Source of the DNA: Pseudoalteromonas marina
Lineage (GTDB): Bacteria > Pseudomonadota > Gammaproteobacteria > Enterobacterales > Alteromonadaceae
Length of the DNA stretch: 64,000 nucleotides
Direction: 5' to 3'
Assembly (NCBI RefSeq): GCF_000238335.3
Contig: NZ_AHCB03000012.1
Span: 558,001-622,000, forward strand
Each line of letters opens with the position of its first letter. Positions within the stretch are counted from its first letter, which is position 1. Positions 46,887-55,534 of the stretch are shown here, in pieces. The translations under genes were made by a program, and so were the position numbers. The notes under the pieces are model-generated. The model saw nothing but the letters and a program-made list of their open reading frames with translations, had not been told where the DNA came from and searched no databases.

Positions 46887-47219
46887 ATGAAAGCAAATTT
46901 AAAAGCCGCATTACTAACAGCCATTATTTACCCAGGGGCAGGGCACTTTTCGTTAAAAAAACATTTAATAGGTGCAATATTTGCTGGTGTGTTTTCGGTA
47001 TTATTAATTTTAACGATGAAAGATATATTTGCCGTTGCACAATGTACAGCCAATGAAATAGTGGCAGGAAAAATACCGATGACCATCACCTCTATATTAG
47101 GTGCTGCAAAAGAGCCGTCACTGGCATGTGCAAAACTTGCAGAATACAAATACTTGCCACTTATGATAATTATTTGGGTGCTGAGTATGGTTGATGCCTA
47201 TCGTTTAGGTAAAAAGTAA
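46887..47219 (+). CDS. Small hypothetical membrane protein
   Basis: About 110 residues with an N-terminal pattern (AALLTAIIYPGAGHFSLKKH) seen in small proteins related to TM2/DUF-type membrane domains. Two or three hydrophobic segments follow, ending in VDAYRLGKK. The ATG at 46887 gives the natural N-terminus; the longer frame adds 22 residues of unlikely sequence. No ribosome site is obvious. The function is unknown. Confidence 0.6.
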   Translation: MKANLKAALLTAIIYPGAGHFSLKKHLIGAIFAGVFSVLLILTMKDIFAVAQCTANEIVAGKIPMTITSILGAAKEPSLACAKLAEYKYLPLMIIIWVLSMVDAYRLGKK

Positions 47220-47561
47220 ACCCAGGCCTACACATTTTTTTGATATTCATTTTTTTGTTATTTCAAAACCATTATTTAAAGTTGTGTGTTTTTTCGTAAT
47301 GACTTTGTAATTCAACGTGCCATTTTGTATTTAAATTTTTTAGCTAGCATAAAATAATTAAGCATACCCCTATTTATTTTTTAACTAAAAAGTGGCTAAA
47401 AAATAAAACTACGTGGTTAAATTAACCTCTCCTGAATTTCAACAAATTAACCAGCTCATTAAAACTTTATTAATATCAGCGATTTAAACTTTATTTTCAT
47501 CTTGGCACAACCCTTGAGTATATAACTACGTCTAAACAATACACAAACAAGGAATACCATT
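47220..47561. other. AT-rich intergenic region upstream of the small secreted protein
   Basis: About 340 bases with no gene seen. Its right end holds the sigma-54-like element described separately. I see no repeats or terminator of note. Confidence 0.45.
47503..47517 (+). promoter_or_regulatory. Sigma-54-like promoter element
   Basis: TGGCAC-N5-TTGA has the -24 GG and the right spacing for a sigma-54 promoter; the -12 GC is GA here, one mismatch from consensus. It lies about 45 bases before the ATG at 47562. Confidence 0.4.
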
Positions 47562-47834
47562 ATGAAACATTCAATTAAAATCGCTATGGCTAGTTTATTA
47601 GTATTAGGTTCTTCGCAAGTAAACGCGACAGAAGTGGACCTAGATGTAACTGATATTTTAACAAACAGTGTAACTAGCTACATTAAGCAAACCACCATTG
47701 AGCTTGAAAAATCTATAAAAGAAACACTTTATTTTGATACAAAATTAACACTGGAAACGTTAATTGAGCCTGCTGATTTAGTGAGTAATGAAGCGGCAGA
47801 AAGTAAAGACCCTGCAGTTAATAACGTAAAATAA
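47562..47834 (+). CDS. Small secreted hypothetical protein
   Basis: 90 residues with a clear signal peptide (KIAMASLLVLGSSQVNA, cleavage near residue 22). The mature part is acidic and rich in Thr, Leu and Glu (LTLETLIEPADL). No domain recognised. A ribosome site (AAGGA) precedes the ATG. It is followed after about 20 bases by a 37-codon gene for a tiny membrane protein, and the two may form an operon under the sigma-54-like promoter. Confidence 0.65.
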   Translation: MKHSIKIAMASLLVLGSSQVNATEVDLDVTDILTNSVTSYIKQTTIELEKSIKETLYFDTKLTLETLIEPADLVSNEAAESKDPAVNNVK

Positions 47835-47855
47835 GCAACTTAAAGGAATAAGGCG

Positions 47856-47969
47856 ATGAGTACCGAACTTGGATTATTTGCACTTATGTTGGCACCCGTA
47901 GTGAGTATTATAACTGCGTATGTATCTGTACAAGCACTAAAGAGTATGGGTGGGTGGCTTAATATTTAA
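47856..47969 (+). CDS. 37-residue membrane peptide
   Basis: The frame ATG 47856 to TAA 47969 encodes MSTELGLFALMLAPVVSI followed by ITAYVSVQALKSMGGWLNI, one hydrophobic helix with short polar ends. AAGG lies 5 bases before the ATG. It sits 21 bases after the secreted-protein gene in the same direction, which supports it as a real small gene. The function is unknown. Confidence 0.5.
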   Translation: MSTELGLFALMLAPVVSIITAYVSVQALKSMGGWLNI

Positions 47970-48009
47970 CCAATTAAGTATAATGCAATTAATTCGGTTT
48001 ACTTAAAGC

Positions 48010-48037
48010 TGATCGACTTAGTAAAAACGCACGTAAA
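48010..48037 (+). promoter_or_regulatory. ECF-sigma-type promoter of the LON-domain gene
   Basis: TGATCG - 16 bases - CGTAAA, ending GCACGTA. The same layout (TGATC, 16 bases ending GCA, CGTA) lies upstream of the ECF sigma gene at 48655-48682, suggesting that both belong to one regulon. Confidence 0.6.
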
Positions 48038-48069
48038 TAAAGGCAGTGTTATTGATAGAAGTAGACTTT

Positions 48070-48648
48070 ATGAAACGTGCGATTTTCCCATTACCCATTT
48101 TTATTTTACCTGAAGGTTATACGCGTTTGCGTATTTTTGAACCTCGTTATTTAAACATGGTTAAAACCGCATTAAAAAATAACACGGGGTTTGTGCTATG
48201 TACGTTTGAGCACGACACACCTTTTAACATTAGCGCCCAAGGATGCTTGGTTGATATAATCGACTTTGACCAAGACGATAATGACGTGCTTCTTATTGAT
48301 GTTTTTGCGTCTAAAAGTGTTCAAATAAATGATGTTTACCAAGACGAAGAAGAACTTCGCCATGGTTTAATATCTGATTGTAAAACGCCTTACTGGTATA
48401 GCGATAAAAACAAACAAGTGGGTGAGCATTTTTTATTGCATGACGCATTGCGTAACGTTTTTTATGGCAACCCTGAACTTAGCCTACTTTACAAAACAAC
48501 TAACTTTAATAATTTAGCTTGGATAGCCGCCCGTTGGCTTGAGTTGTTACCTATTTCGATCGAGAAAAAACAACAACTTGCGTTCGAAACTAACTTTGAT
48601 AACTTACTTAATTTCCTCCATACTGTAATTAATAACGAATTTGCCTAA
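48070..48648 (+). CDS. LON N-terminal (substrate-binding) domain protein
   Basis: About 192 residues made of the LON substrate-binding domain alone (FPLPIFILPEGYTRLRIFEPRYLNMVK), without ATPase or protease. Such proteins are common in proteobacteria; their partner is not known. I use the ATG at 48070; the longer frame adds 8 residues. It lies just upstream of the rpoE-like/chrR pair and has the same promoter-like motif, so it is probably part of the photo-oxidative stress regulon. Confidence 0.85.
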   Translation: MKRAIFPLPIFILPEGYTRLRIFEPRYLNMVKTALKNNTGFVLCTFEHDTPFNISAQGCLVDIIDFDQDDNDVLLIDVFASKSVQINDVYQDEEELRHGLISDCKTPYWYSDKNKQVGEHFLLHDALRNVFYGNPELSLLYKTTNFNNLAWIAARWLELLPISIEKKQQLAFETNFDNLLNFLHTVINNEFA

Positions 48649-48654
48649 ATAATG

Positions 48655-48682
48655 TGATCTCGTACCATTTATTGCACGTATT
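48655..48682 (+). promoter_or_regulatory. Autoregulatory ECF-sigma-type promoter
   Basis: TGATCT - 16 bases - CGTATT upstream of the sigma gene. TGATC is the known -35 type of RpoE-ChrR (singlet oxygen) sigma factors, so self-activation is likely. Confidence 0.6.
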
Positions 48683-48715
48683 ACCTTTATCAAAACAATA
48701 ATGGGATTAATTACT

Positions 48716-49339
48716 ATGGTAAGTCAACAACAGTCAACTCGTTGTGAACCTAATACAGGTAAGTATACTGCCATGCCAGAAACGCCTAGTTCTGAACTTA
48801 TGCAAGCATTACTATCGGTTGCACAAGACCGTGATAAAAAAGCATTTGCCTATTTATTTGAATATTTTTCACCAAAAATTAAGCGCTTTGGAATAAAGCA
48901 ATTTGGTGTGGAAGCACAAGCCATGGAGCTTGTACAAGAAACATTAACGTCTGTATGGCGTAAAGCACACTTATATAATAGCGATAAAGGTGCTGCTACT
49001 ACGTGGGTTTATACAGTTATGCGTAATGCGTCATTTGATATGCTTCGTAAAATGAAGAGCAATAAAGAAGAAAACATCAGCGAAGACATTTGGCCTTTAA
49101 TTAATGATTCTGAAGACACAAATCACGAATACACTGACCATTTAGAAGACAAACAAATTAAACGCTACCTTGATAAATTGCCTATCGCTCAACGTGAAGT
49201 TGTTCGTGGTGTTTATTTTCAAGATATGTCGCAAGAGCAACTAGCTCAACAACTTAATATTCCAGTAGGCACGGTAAAATCACGATTACGTTTAGCCTTG
49301 CAGAAATTACGTAATGAAATGGGAGATCAGCATGATTAA
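48716..49339 (+). CDS. rpoE: ECF sigma factor of the RpoE-ChrR type
   Basis: About 207 residues with sigma-70 region 2 (AFAYLFEYFSPKIKRF, ATTWVYTVMRNASFDMLRK) and region 4 (LAQQLNIPVGTVKSRLRLAL). No region 3, as in ECF sigma factors. Overlap with a ChrR-type zinc anti-sigma gene (8 bases) identifies it as the singlet-oxygen/photo-oxidative stress type. The start is uncertain: ATG at 48701 is only 18 bases after the -10 element, so I favour the ATG at 48716; the one at 48773 is also possible. Confidence 0.9.
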   Translation: MVSQQQSTRCEPNTGKYTAMPETPSSELMQALLSVAQDRDKKAFAYLFEYFSPKIKRFGIKQFGVEAQAMELVQETLTSVWRKAHLYNSDKGAATTWVYTVMRNASFDMLRKMKSNKEENISEDIWPLINDSEDTNHEYTDHLEDKQIKRYLDKLPIAQREVVRGVYFQDMSQEQLAQQLNIPVGTVKSRLRLALQKLRNEMGDQHD

Positions 49340-50012
49340 ACATCACCCGAGTGAAACACTACTTACAGAGTATTGTTCAGCGTCGTTAAGTGCCTCTTTG
49401 AGCCTTGCAGTTTCGATACATGTGGATATGTGTCCTGTTTGCCAAGAAAAAGTAGCAAAAATAGAAGCAAGCAACGCAGATGCTCTGTTTAGTGAAGTCA
49501 CCGAAAATTTTGATAATCCGGTTAATAATCAATCTCAGTTGCTTGAAGAGTTTGATATGAATGTGCTCGACTTAATTACTGCAGACGACTCTATAGACGA
49601 AGTATATGAGGTAGAGCCAGTTAAAGTAAGTGTAAATGATCACAATTACCAACTCCCTCGTGCTCTGACTCGTATTTCGCACAGCAAGTTTACTCAAGTT
49701 GGCAAATTAGCCCGTTCACGTGTAGCACTAGATGATGGTGCATTACGTTCAAGTTTACTGCACATAGATGCGGGCGGTGAAATTCCTGAACATACGCACA
49801 CAGGTTTTGAAATAACCCTATTACTTGACGGTGAGTTTTGTGATGAAGACGGACACTACGTGCCAGGTGACTTTATTTGGCAAGATGGTCGTCATCAACA
49901 CACGCCAATAACAAAAGATGGGTGTTTATGCTTTACAGTTGTGAGCAGTGCGCTACATTTTAATAAAGGGCTAAGTAAATTACTAAATCCAATTGGTAAT
50001 TTAATCTACTAA
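49332..50012 (+). CDS. chrR: ChrR-type zinc anti-sigma factor with cupin domain
   Basis: About 226 residues. The N-terminal anti-sigma domain carries the zinc motif HVDMCPVC (H-x3-C-x2-C). A flexible acidic linker is followed by a cupin domain with clustered histidines (PEHTHTGFEITLLLDGEF, DGRHQHTP). ChrR releases its sigma factor on singlet oxygen or organic hydroperoxide exposure. The ATG at 49332 follows GGGAG and overlaps the sigma gene by 8 bases. It opens the long plus-strand run of lipid and repair genes. Confidence 0.92.
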   Translation: MIKHHPSETLLTEYCSASLSASLSLAVSIHVDMCPVCQEKVAKIEASNADALFSEVTENFDNPVNNQSQLLEEFDMNVLDLITADDSIDEVYEVEPVKVSVNDHNYQLPRALTRISHSKFTQVGKLARSRVALDDGALRSSLLHIDAGGEIPEHTHTGFEITLLLDGEFCDEDGHYVPGDFIWQDGRHQHTPITKDGCLCFTVVSSALHFNKGLSKLLNPIGNLIY

Positions 50013-50020
50013 GAGATTAC

Positions 50021-50974
50021 ATGCAAAAAACTACAATAAAAATAGGTATAAGCGCCTGCTTAGCAGGCGAGAAAGTTAGATTTGATACAGGTCACAAAAG
50101 GTCAAACTTTTGTATGGACGAACTTGCAAAGCATGTTGAATACACACGATTTTGTCCTGAGGTTGCGGTTGGCTTACCAATTCCTCGACCTACAATTCGC
50201 CAAGTTCGAGTTGGCGACACAATTAAAGTTTGCCGCCCTGATGGCTCTGGTGATGTTGGGCCGCAGTTAACTGAATACGGTAAAAAGGTTGCTACTGAGC
50301 AAGCTAAAGAGTTGAGTGGTTTTGTATTTTGTGCAAAAAGTCCAAGTTGTGGCATGGAGCGTATAAAAATATACAACGAGGCTGGGACGGGTAACACCTC
50401 AGAGGGCGTTGGTTTTTTTGCAGAACAAATTATGAAGCACAACCCACTTTTGCCTTGCGAGGAAAATGGTAGGTTAAACGACATACACCTGCGTGAAAAT
50501 TTTGTAATGCGCGTGTACGTTCTAAACAGTTGGCAGCAGCTTGTAAAAGAACCATTAAGTGTTCATCACTTAACGCAATTTCATGCAAAGCATAAGTATT
50601 TATTAATGGCACACAATTACCAAGCTTATCGAGAGCTTGGCAAGTTACTTGGAACCTACGCTGGTGATGATATAAACGCATTGGCCGATGAATACATTTT
50701 AGGTTTAATGACAGGGCTTAAAAAACCTGCATCTCGTCGTAATAACTGTAACACCTTAATGCATTTACAAGGTTACTTTAAGAAAGACCTTGCTAAGGTA
50801 GAAAAGCAAGAACTGCGTGAAGCAATAGACGAGTATCGTTCTGGTTTAGTGCCGCTTTATGTGCCTCTTACTTTACTTAAGCACCATCTAAAAGTTCACC
50901 CTAAAGAGTACCTAGAAAAACAGGTGTTTTTTAATCCCTATCCTCATGACTTAAAACTACGATTTGGTATTTAA
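50021..50974 (+). CDS. DUF523-DUF1722 two-domain protein
   Basis: 317 residues. The N-terminal DUF523 domain has conserved cysteines (ISACLAGEKVRFDTGHKR, FCAKSPSCGMERI) that may bind a metal or an Fe-S cluster. The C-terminal DUF1722 (YbgA-type) domain has HAKHKYLLMAHN. This two-domain protein often accompanies photolyase genes, as here: its stop overlaps the phrB ATG. A link to DNA repair or light stress is inferred from context; the biochemical role is not established. Confidence 0.88.
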   Translation: MQKTTIKIGISACLAGEKVRFDTGHKRSNFCMDELAKHVEYTRFCPEVAVGLPIPRPTIRQVRVGDTIKVCRPDGSGDVGPQLTEYGKKVATEQAKELSGFVFCAKSPSCGMERIKIYNEAGTGNTSEGVGFFAEQIMKHNPLLPCEENGRLNDIHLRENFVMRVYVLNSWQQLVKEPLSVHHLTQFHAKHKYLLMAHNYQAYRELGKLLGTYAGDDINALADEYILGLMTGLKKPASRRNNCNTLMHLQGYFKKDLAKVEKQELREAIDEYRSGLVPLYVPLTLLKHHLKVHPKEYLEKQVFFNPYPHDLKLRFGI

Positions 50975-52368
50975 TGAATACATTATTTTGGTTTAGGCGC
51001 GATTTGCGCCTTTTTTCGAATGAAGCGTTAATAGAAGCGCTAAATAATGGCGCTAAACACGCCATTTTTTTTGTTTGCGAAAAACAGTGGCAACAACACC
51101 AAGCAGCGCCAATACAAATTGATTTACTAAAGCGACGTGTAACTTATTTGCAAGAGCAACTTGCCAATTTCGGCATAACGCTTAATGTAATAAACGCTCC
51201 TAACTTTAGTGATTGTGAATCTGAGCTACTTTCGTTTTGTGAAACTCATGATATTCAGCATATTATTGCTAATACAGAATACGAGCTTAACGAAGAAAAT
51301 CGAGACAAAGATGTTTTAGCGCAATGTGACAAACGTTCCATTACTTTTACATTATACGAAGGAGATTTAATTGCGCCTGTTGGTAGCATTAAAAACCAAA
51401 GTAATGAAATGTATAAAGTATTCACACCATTTAAACGCGCATGGTTAAAACAGTATCAAGATACTCACTTTAGCTTGGCGCAATGGCCACTAGAACAAAA
51501 CCCTATAAAAATTGAAAAAAGCCAGCACCTTGAAAACGATGGTAGTTCGGATAAATGGCCTGTTGATGATGAAACACTTTTGAGTGTTGTTGATAATTTT
51601 ATTTGCGATAAGTTAACAAGCTACGACGATCAGCGTGACATCCCCAGTATTAAAGGTACATCGGGTTTGAGCCCGTATTTAGCGCTGGGCATTATTAGCC
51701 CAAAGCAGTTGCTAATTAATATACAGCAACGTTACCCCGACATTCTGACTACATCAAAAAGTAAAACATTCACGTGGGTTAATGAGCTTATTTGGCGAGA
51801 GTTTTACAGGCATCTTATTGCAGAGTACCCGAAGCTCTCTCGTGGTGAAAACTTTAACGAGAAATACAATCCTGTTAAATGGCGAAAAAGTGAAAAAGAA
51901 TTTAACGCGTGGTGCGAGGGACGTACTGGTTACCCACTCGTAGACGCTGCTATGTTACAGCTTAAGCAAACTGGATGGATGCATAACCGTTTAAGAATGG
52001 TAGTGGCCAGTTTTTTAACTAAACACCTATTAATTGACTGGCGTGAAGGTGAGCGCTTTTTTATGCAGCACCTTATTGATGGCGATTTAGCTTCTAACAA
52101 TGGTGGCTGGCAGTGGGCTGCAAGCACAGGGTGTGATGCACAACCGTATTTTAGGATTTTCAACCCTATTACCCAAAGTGAGCGCTTTGATCCAACAGGT
52201 AAGTTTATACGTAAGTATTTGCCTGAGCTTGAAAATGTGCCAGATAAACACATTCATTTTCCGCATACCTACTTAGCTGCAACGGGCAAGGGAAGTAAAT
52301 GTTACTGGCCAGCAATTGTTGATCACAAAGCTGCACGTGAACGTGCGCTCGCTGCATTTAAGGTATGA
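50974..52368 (+). CDS. phrB: Deoxyribodipyrimidine photolyase PhrB
   Basis: A 464-residue class-I CPD photolyase that repairs UV pyrimidine dimers with blue light. The N-terminal antenna domain starts LFWFRRDLRLFSNEAL. The FAD domain has WVNELIWREFYRHL, WMHNRLRMVVASFLTKHL and NNGGWQWAASTGCDAQPYF. It overlaps the preceding gene by one base and is followed two bases later by the NTF2-like gene. The setting in a ChrR operon fits a light-stress response. Confidence 0.95.
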   Translation: MNTLFWFRRDLRLFSNEALIEALNNGAKHAIFFVCEKQWQQHQAAPIQIDLLKRRVTYLQEQLANFGITLNVINAPNFSDCESELLSFCETHDIQHIIANTEYELNEENRDKDVLAQCDKRSITFTLYEGDLIAPVGSIKNQSNEMYKVFTPFKRAWLKQYQDTHFSLAQWPLEQNPIKIEKSQHLENDGSSDKWPVDDETLLSVVDNFICDKLTSYDDQRDIPSIKGTSGLSPYLALGIISPKQLLINIQQRYPDILTTSKSKTFTWVNELIWREFYRHLIAEYPKLSRGENFNEKYNPVKWRKSEKEFNAWCEGRTGYPLVDAAMLQLKQTGWMHNRLRMVVASFLTKHLLIDWREGERFFMQHLIDGDLASNNGGWQWAASTGCDAQPYFRIFNPITQSERFDPTGKFIRKYLPELENVPDKHIHFPHTYLAATGKGSKCYWPAIVDHKAARERALAAFKV

Positions 52369-52369
52369 T

Positions 52370-52798
52370 ATGGATAACCAGTTACCAGTAGATAAATTTG
52401 TTGATATTTACCAGCAACTTAATAGCTCTAATTTGGACTTATTAAGTGACATTTATGCCGACAATATCCAATTTATTGATCCGATGCACGAAATTAACGG
52501 CATAGAAAGTTTGCGTGACTATTTTGCAAATTTATATAGCAATGTTAAGCATTGTCAATTTGATATAACGGATTCGTTTGGTATCAACAACAATGCATTT
52601 GTTTATTGGACAATGCATTATTCACATCCCAAACTGGCTTCTGGCAAAACCATATCTGTGCAGGGGCACAGTAAGCTAATTTTTGATAATGATAAAATTG
52701 TTAAGCATCGTGATTATTTCAACGTTGGCGAACTACTTTACAAGCATATTCCAATCCTAGGTAGTGTGGTTAGTTACATTGATAAGAGGGCGGGCTAA
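52370..52798 (+). CDS. NTF2/SnoaL-like protein
   Basis: A 142-residue small alpha+beta protein of the NTF2-like/SnoaL fold (VDIYQQLNSSNLDLLSDIYADNIQFIDPMHEI). Members serve as isomerases, hydrolases or binding domains; no catalytic residues can be assigned. The ATG at 52370 lies 1 base after the phrB stop; longer frames run back into phrB. It is an invariant-looking part of this stress operon. Confidence 0.8.
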   Translation: MDNQLPVDKFVDIYQQLNSSNLDLLSDIYADNIQFIDPMHEINGIESLRDYFANLYSNVKHCQFDITDSFGINNNAFVYWTMHYSHPKLASGKTISVQGHSKLIFDNDKIVKHRDYFNVGELLYKHIPILGSVVSYIDKRAG

Positions 52799-52800
52799 TT

Positions 52801-53511
52801 ATGGTTACCTTAATTACAGGCGCAACGTCAGGCATTGGCGAACAACTAGCTATTAAATATGCACAAATGGGCGACACCGTTATTGCATGTGGACGTAATA
52901 CAAAAAAACTAGCTGAGCTTTCAAAACATAACAACATAGAAAGTTGTAAGTTTGATGCAACAAGCCTAAAAGATATTAAAGAAGCAACCATTGGATACCC
53001 ACACTTTGACCGAGTAATTCTTAATGCGGGCAATTGTGAATACATAGACGACGCAAAAAACTTTGACAGTGCTTTGTTTGAGCGCGTAATTAATGCAAAT
53101 TTACTGTCGGTTGGCTACTGCTTAGAAGCATTACTCCCTAAAGTTAAAAGCGGCGGTCAATTAGTTATTGTTAGCTCAAGCGTTACATACTTACCGTTAC
53201 CACGCTCCGAGGCTTATGGGGCGTCTAAAGCGGGCGTAAGTTATTTAGCTAAAAGCCTAGCCGTTGATTTGATGGATGTGGATGTCACGTTAGTTCACCC
53301 AGGGTTTGTAAAAACGCCTCTGACCGAAAAAAACGATTTTCCTATGCCTATGGCAGTGACCGCTGAAGAAGCGGCAGATTACATGATCAAAGGAATAAAC
53401 AAACGACGTAAAGAGGTACACTTTCCGTATCGTTTTACGCTTATATTAAAAGCATTGCGGATATTGCCTTTACCGCTTTGGCTTAAAATAGCAAAAGGAT
53501 TAACCCGTTGA
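52801..53511 (+). CDS. Short-chain dehydrogenase/reductase
   Basis: A 236-residue SDR with the NAD(P)-binding motif TGATSGIGEQLAIKYA and the catalytic YGASKAGVSYLAKS (YxxxK) motif; the NAG motif is LNAGN. Cytoplasmic oxidoreductase of unknown substrate. It follows the NTF2-like gene by 2 bases and overlaps the flavoprotein gene by 4. The Rhodobacter ChrR regulon contains a comparable SDR next to a flavin oxidase and a Cfa-like gene. Confidence 0.88.
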   Translation: MVTLITGATSGIGEQLAIKYAQMGDTVIACGRNTKKLAELSKHNNIESCKFDATSLKDIKEATIGYPHFDRVILNAGNCEYIDDAKNFDSALFERVINANLLSVGYCLEALLPKVKSGGQLVIVSSSVTYLPLPRSEAYGASKAGVSYLAKSLAVDLMDVDVTLVHPGFVKTPLTEKNDFPMPMAVTAEEAADYMIKGINKRRKEVHFPYRFTLILKALRILPLPLWLKIAKGLTR

Positions 53512-54764
53512 AAAAAATAGCAATAATAGGAACTGGTGTATCAGGTTTAACATGTGGGCATTTGCTTCACAAACACTACGATGTCACTTTATTTGAAAAA
53601 AACGATTACATTGGCGGGCACACTGCGACTGTTGACGTAGATGTTAAGGGCGTTAATTACGCCGTGGATACCGGATTTATTGTTTTTAATAACCGAACCT
53701 ACCCTTATTTTGAAAAGTTACTTGCGCGTATTGGTATAAAAAAGAAAGAAACCCAAATGAGTTTCAGTGTTCATAATGAGGCAACAGGCTTTGAGTACAA
53801 TGGCCATACCTTCACCAGTTTATTTGCACAAAGAAGAAATATTTTTAGGCCTAAATTTTGGCGCTTGTTATCTGACATAGTTAAATTTAACAAACTATGT
53901 AAAGCCATACACGAAAAAGGCGAATATCAGCAATCGCAAACACTCGGTCAGCTACTTAATGAAAATCAGTTTAACGACTTTTTTAAATATCATTATATTT
54001 TACCTATGGGCGCAGCTATTTGGTCTACTAGTATTAAAGAAATGGAAAACGTAGGCGTAGAGTTTTTTGTAAAGTTTTTCTTTAATCATGGCCTTTTAGA
54101 TATCACAAATAGGCCGCAATGGTATGTTGTACCGGGTGGTTCTCGTGAATACATTAACCCATTAATTAAAGGGTTTGCTGACAGAATAAAGCTTAACACT
54201 GATATTAAATCGGTAACACGTGCAAATGACGATGTAACCATTGAGCTTGCCAGTGGTGAGCAGCACGTTTTTGATAAAGTTATTTTTGCGTGCCACTCTG
54301 ACCAAGTACTCAAACTACTTGGTGATGCAACAAGCCAAGAAAAGTCAGTACTTGGCGCAATTCCTTATACTGAAAATTCAGTAGTACTTCATACAGATAC
54401 AAATTTACTACCTGACAGAAAAGCCGCTTGGGCTAGTTGGAATTATTTATTAAATAACAATACCGACAAAGCAGCTGTTGTTACCTACCAGATGAATATA
54501 TTGCAAGGTATTCAATCAGACACGCAGTTTTGCGTTACGTTAAACCACCTTGAAGGGATAGATAAAAGCAAAATATTGCGTGAATTCACTTATCATCACC
54601 CTGTTTTCAACAAAGAGTCTATTGCTGCGCAAGGGCTTAAACAAACGATCGATGGTCAAAATAATAGTTATTTTTGTGGTGCCTATTGGTACAACGGCTT
54701 TCATGAGGATGGTGTACGCAGTGGTGTAGACGTGGCAAGGCAGTTAGGGGTTGAATTTGACTAG
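53508..54764 (+). CDS. FAD-dependent amine-oxidase-like flavoprotein
   Basis: A 418-residue flavoprotein with the dinucleotide motif IAIIGTGVSGLTCGHLL and the second motif YDVTLFEKNDYIGGHTATVD. The C-terminal FAD segment reads SYFCGAYWYNGFHEDGVRSG. It belongs to the amine-oxidase/NAD-binding-9 group found beside DUF1365 and Cfa-like genes. An oxidation or desaturation of membrane fatty acids is inferred from that neighbourhood. Confidence 0.85.
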   Translation: MKKIAIIGTGVSGLTCGHLLHKHYDVTLFEKNDYIGGHTATVDVDVKGVNYAVDTGFIVFNNRTYPYFEKLLARIGIKKKETQMSFSVHNEATGFEYNGHTFTSLFAQRRNIFRPKFWRLLSDIVKFNKLCKAIHEKGEYQQSQTLGQLLNENQFNDFFKYHYILPMGAAIWSTSIKEMENVGVEFFVKFFFNHGLLDITNRPQWYVVPGGSREYINPLIKGFADRIKLNTDIKSVTRANDDVTIELASGEQHVFDKVIFACHSDQVLKLLGDATSQEKSVLGAIPYTENSVVLHTDTNLLPDRKAAWASWNYLLNNNTDKAAVVTYQMNILQGIQSDTQFCVTLNHLEGIDKSKILREFTYHHPVFNKESIAAQGLKQTIDGQNNSYFCGAYWYNGFHEDGVRSGVDVARQLGVEFD

Positions 54765-55485
54765 TGCTGTTTATTTAGGCGATGTTAAGCATCGCCGTTT
54801 TGCTGTTAAGACTCATCATTTTAGTAATCCACTTTATATGATGTGGGTTGATCTCAACAACCCAGAGCAATTGAACAATAAGCATAAATGGTTAGGTACG
54901 TCTGGTTCAAAAGCATTAAAGTTTAACGAATCAGACTACTTTATTAATAAGCCCCACAATAATGATGCGTCAATCATTGAACGTGCAAATCATCAGTTAT
55001 TATCGCTTGGTGTAACTGAGACTTTTAACCATGTATACATGCTTGGACAGCTCCGTTGCTTTGGTATTTACTTTAGCCCAGTAAACTTCTTCTTTTATGG
55101 TCATAGCGACAGTGAATTTAAGTACATGGTGGCTGAAGTTAGTAATACGCCATGGAATGAGCGACACTACTACTTGATACCACTAGAAAAAAAAGTGAAC
55201 TTTAAAAAAGTCTTTTCCGTATCACCTTTTATGAACCTCGATATGAACTATCATTGGACAATTAGGTTAACGCAAGATAAAACATTGATTCATATTGAAA
55301 ATAAGCGGGATGGAGAATTGCTATTTGATGCTACTCTTCGATTAACCCGCAAAGAACTGACTGAAAAAGAAATGAGTCAGTTGTTAAAGCGATTCCCAGC
55401 AATGACGTGGACAATATTTAAAGGTATTTATTACCAAGCGTTGAAGCTGTTTATAAAAAGAGTGCCTTTTTTAGGTCATTCTTAA
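54757..55485 (+). CDS. DUF1365 protein
   Basis: About 242 residues of the DUF1365 family (YLGDVKHRRF near the start, SPVNFFFYGHSDSE, NTPWNERHYYLIP, SPFMNLDMNYHW). Start: TTG at 54757 is preceded by AGGGG 6 bases away; a TTG at 54751 is possible. It overlaps the upstream flavoprotein gene. DUF1365 genes nearly always pair with this flavoprotein and a Cfa-like methyltransferase, suggesting a joint lipid-modifying function. Confidence 0.85.
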   Translation: MTSAVYLGDVKHRRFAVKTHHFSNPLYMMWVDLNNPEQLNNKHKWLGTSGSKALKFNESDYFINKPHNNDASIIERANHQLLSLGVTETFNHVYMLGQLRCFGIYFSPVNFFFYGHSDSEFKYMVAEVSNTPWNERHYYLIPLEKKVNFKKVFSVSPFMNLDMNYHWTIRLTQDKTLIHIENKRDGELLFDATLRLTRKELTEKEMSQLLKRFPAMTWTIFKGIYYQALKLFIKRVPFLGHS

Positions 55486-55534
55486 AAGTCACAAATTACA
55501 TACAAGCAGTAATAAAAATAATATAGGTGTTCTA

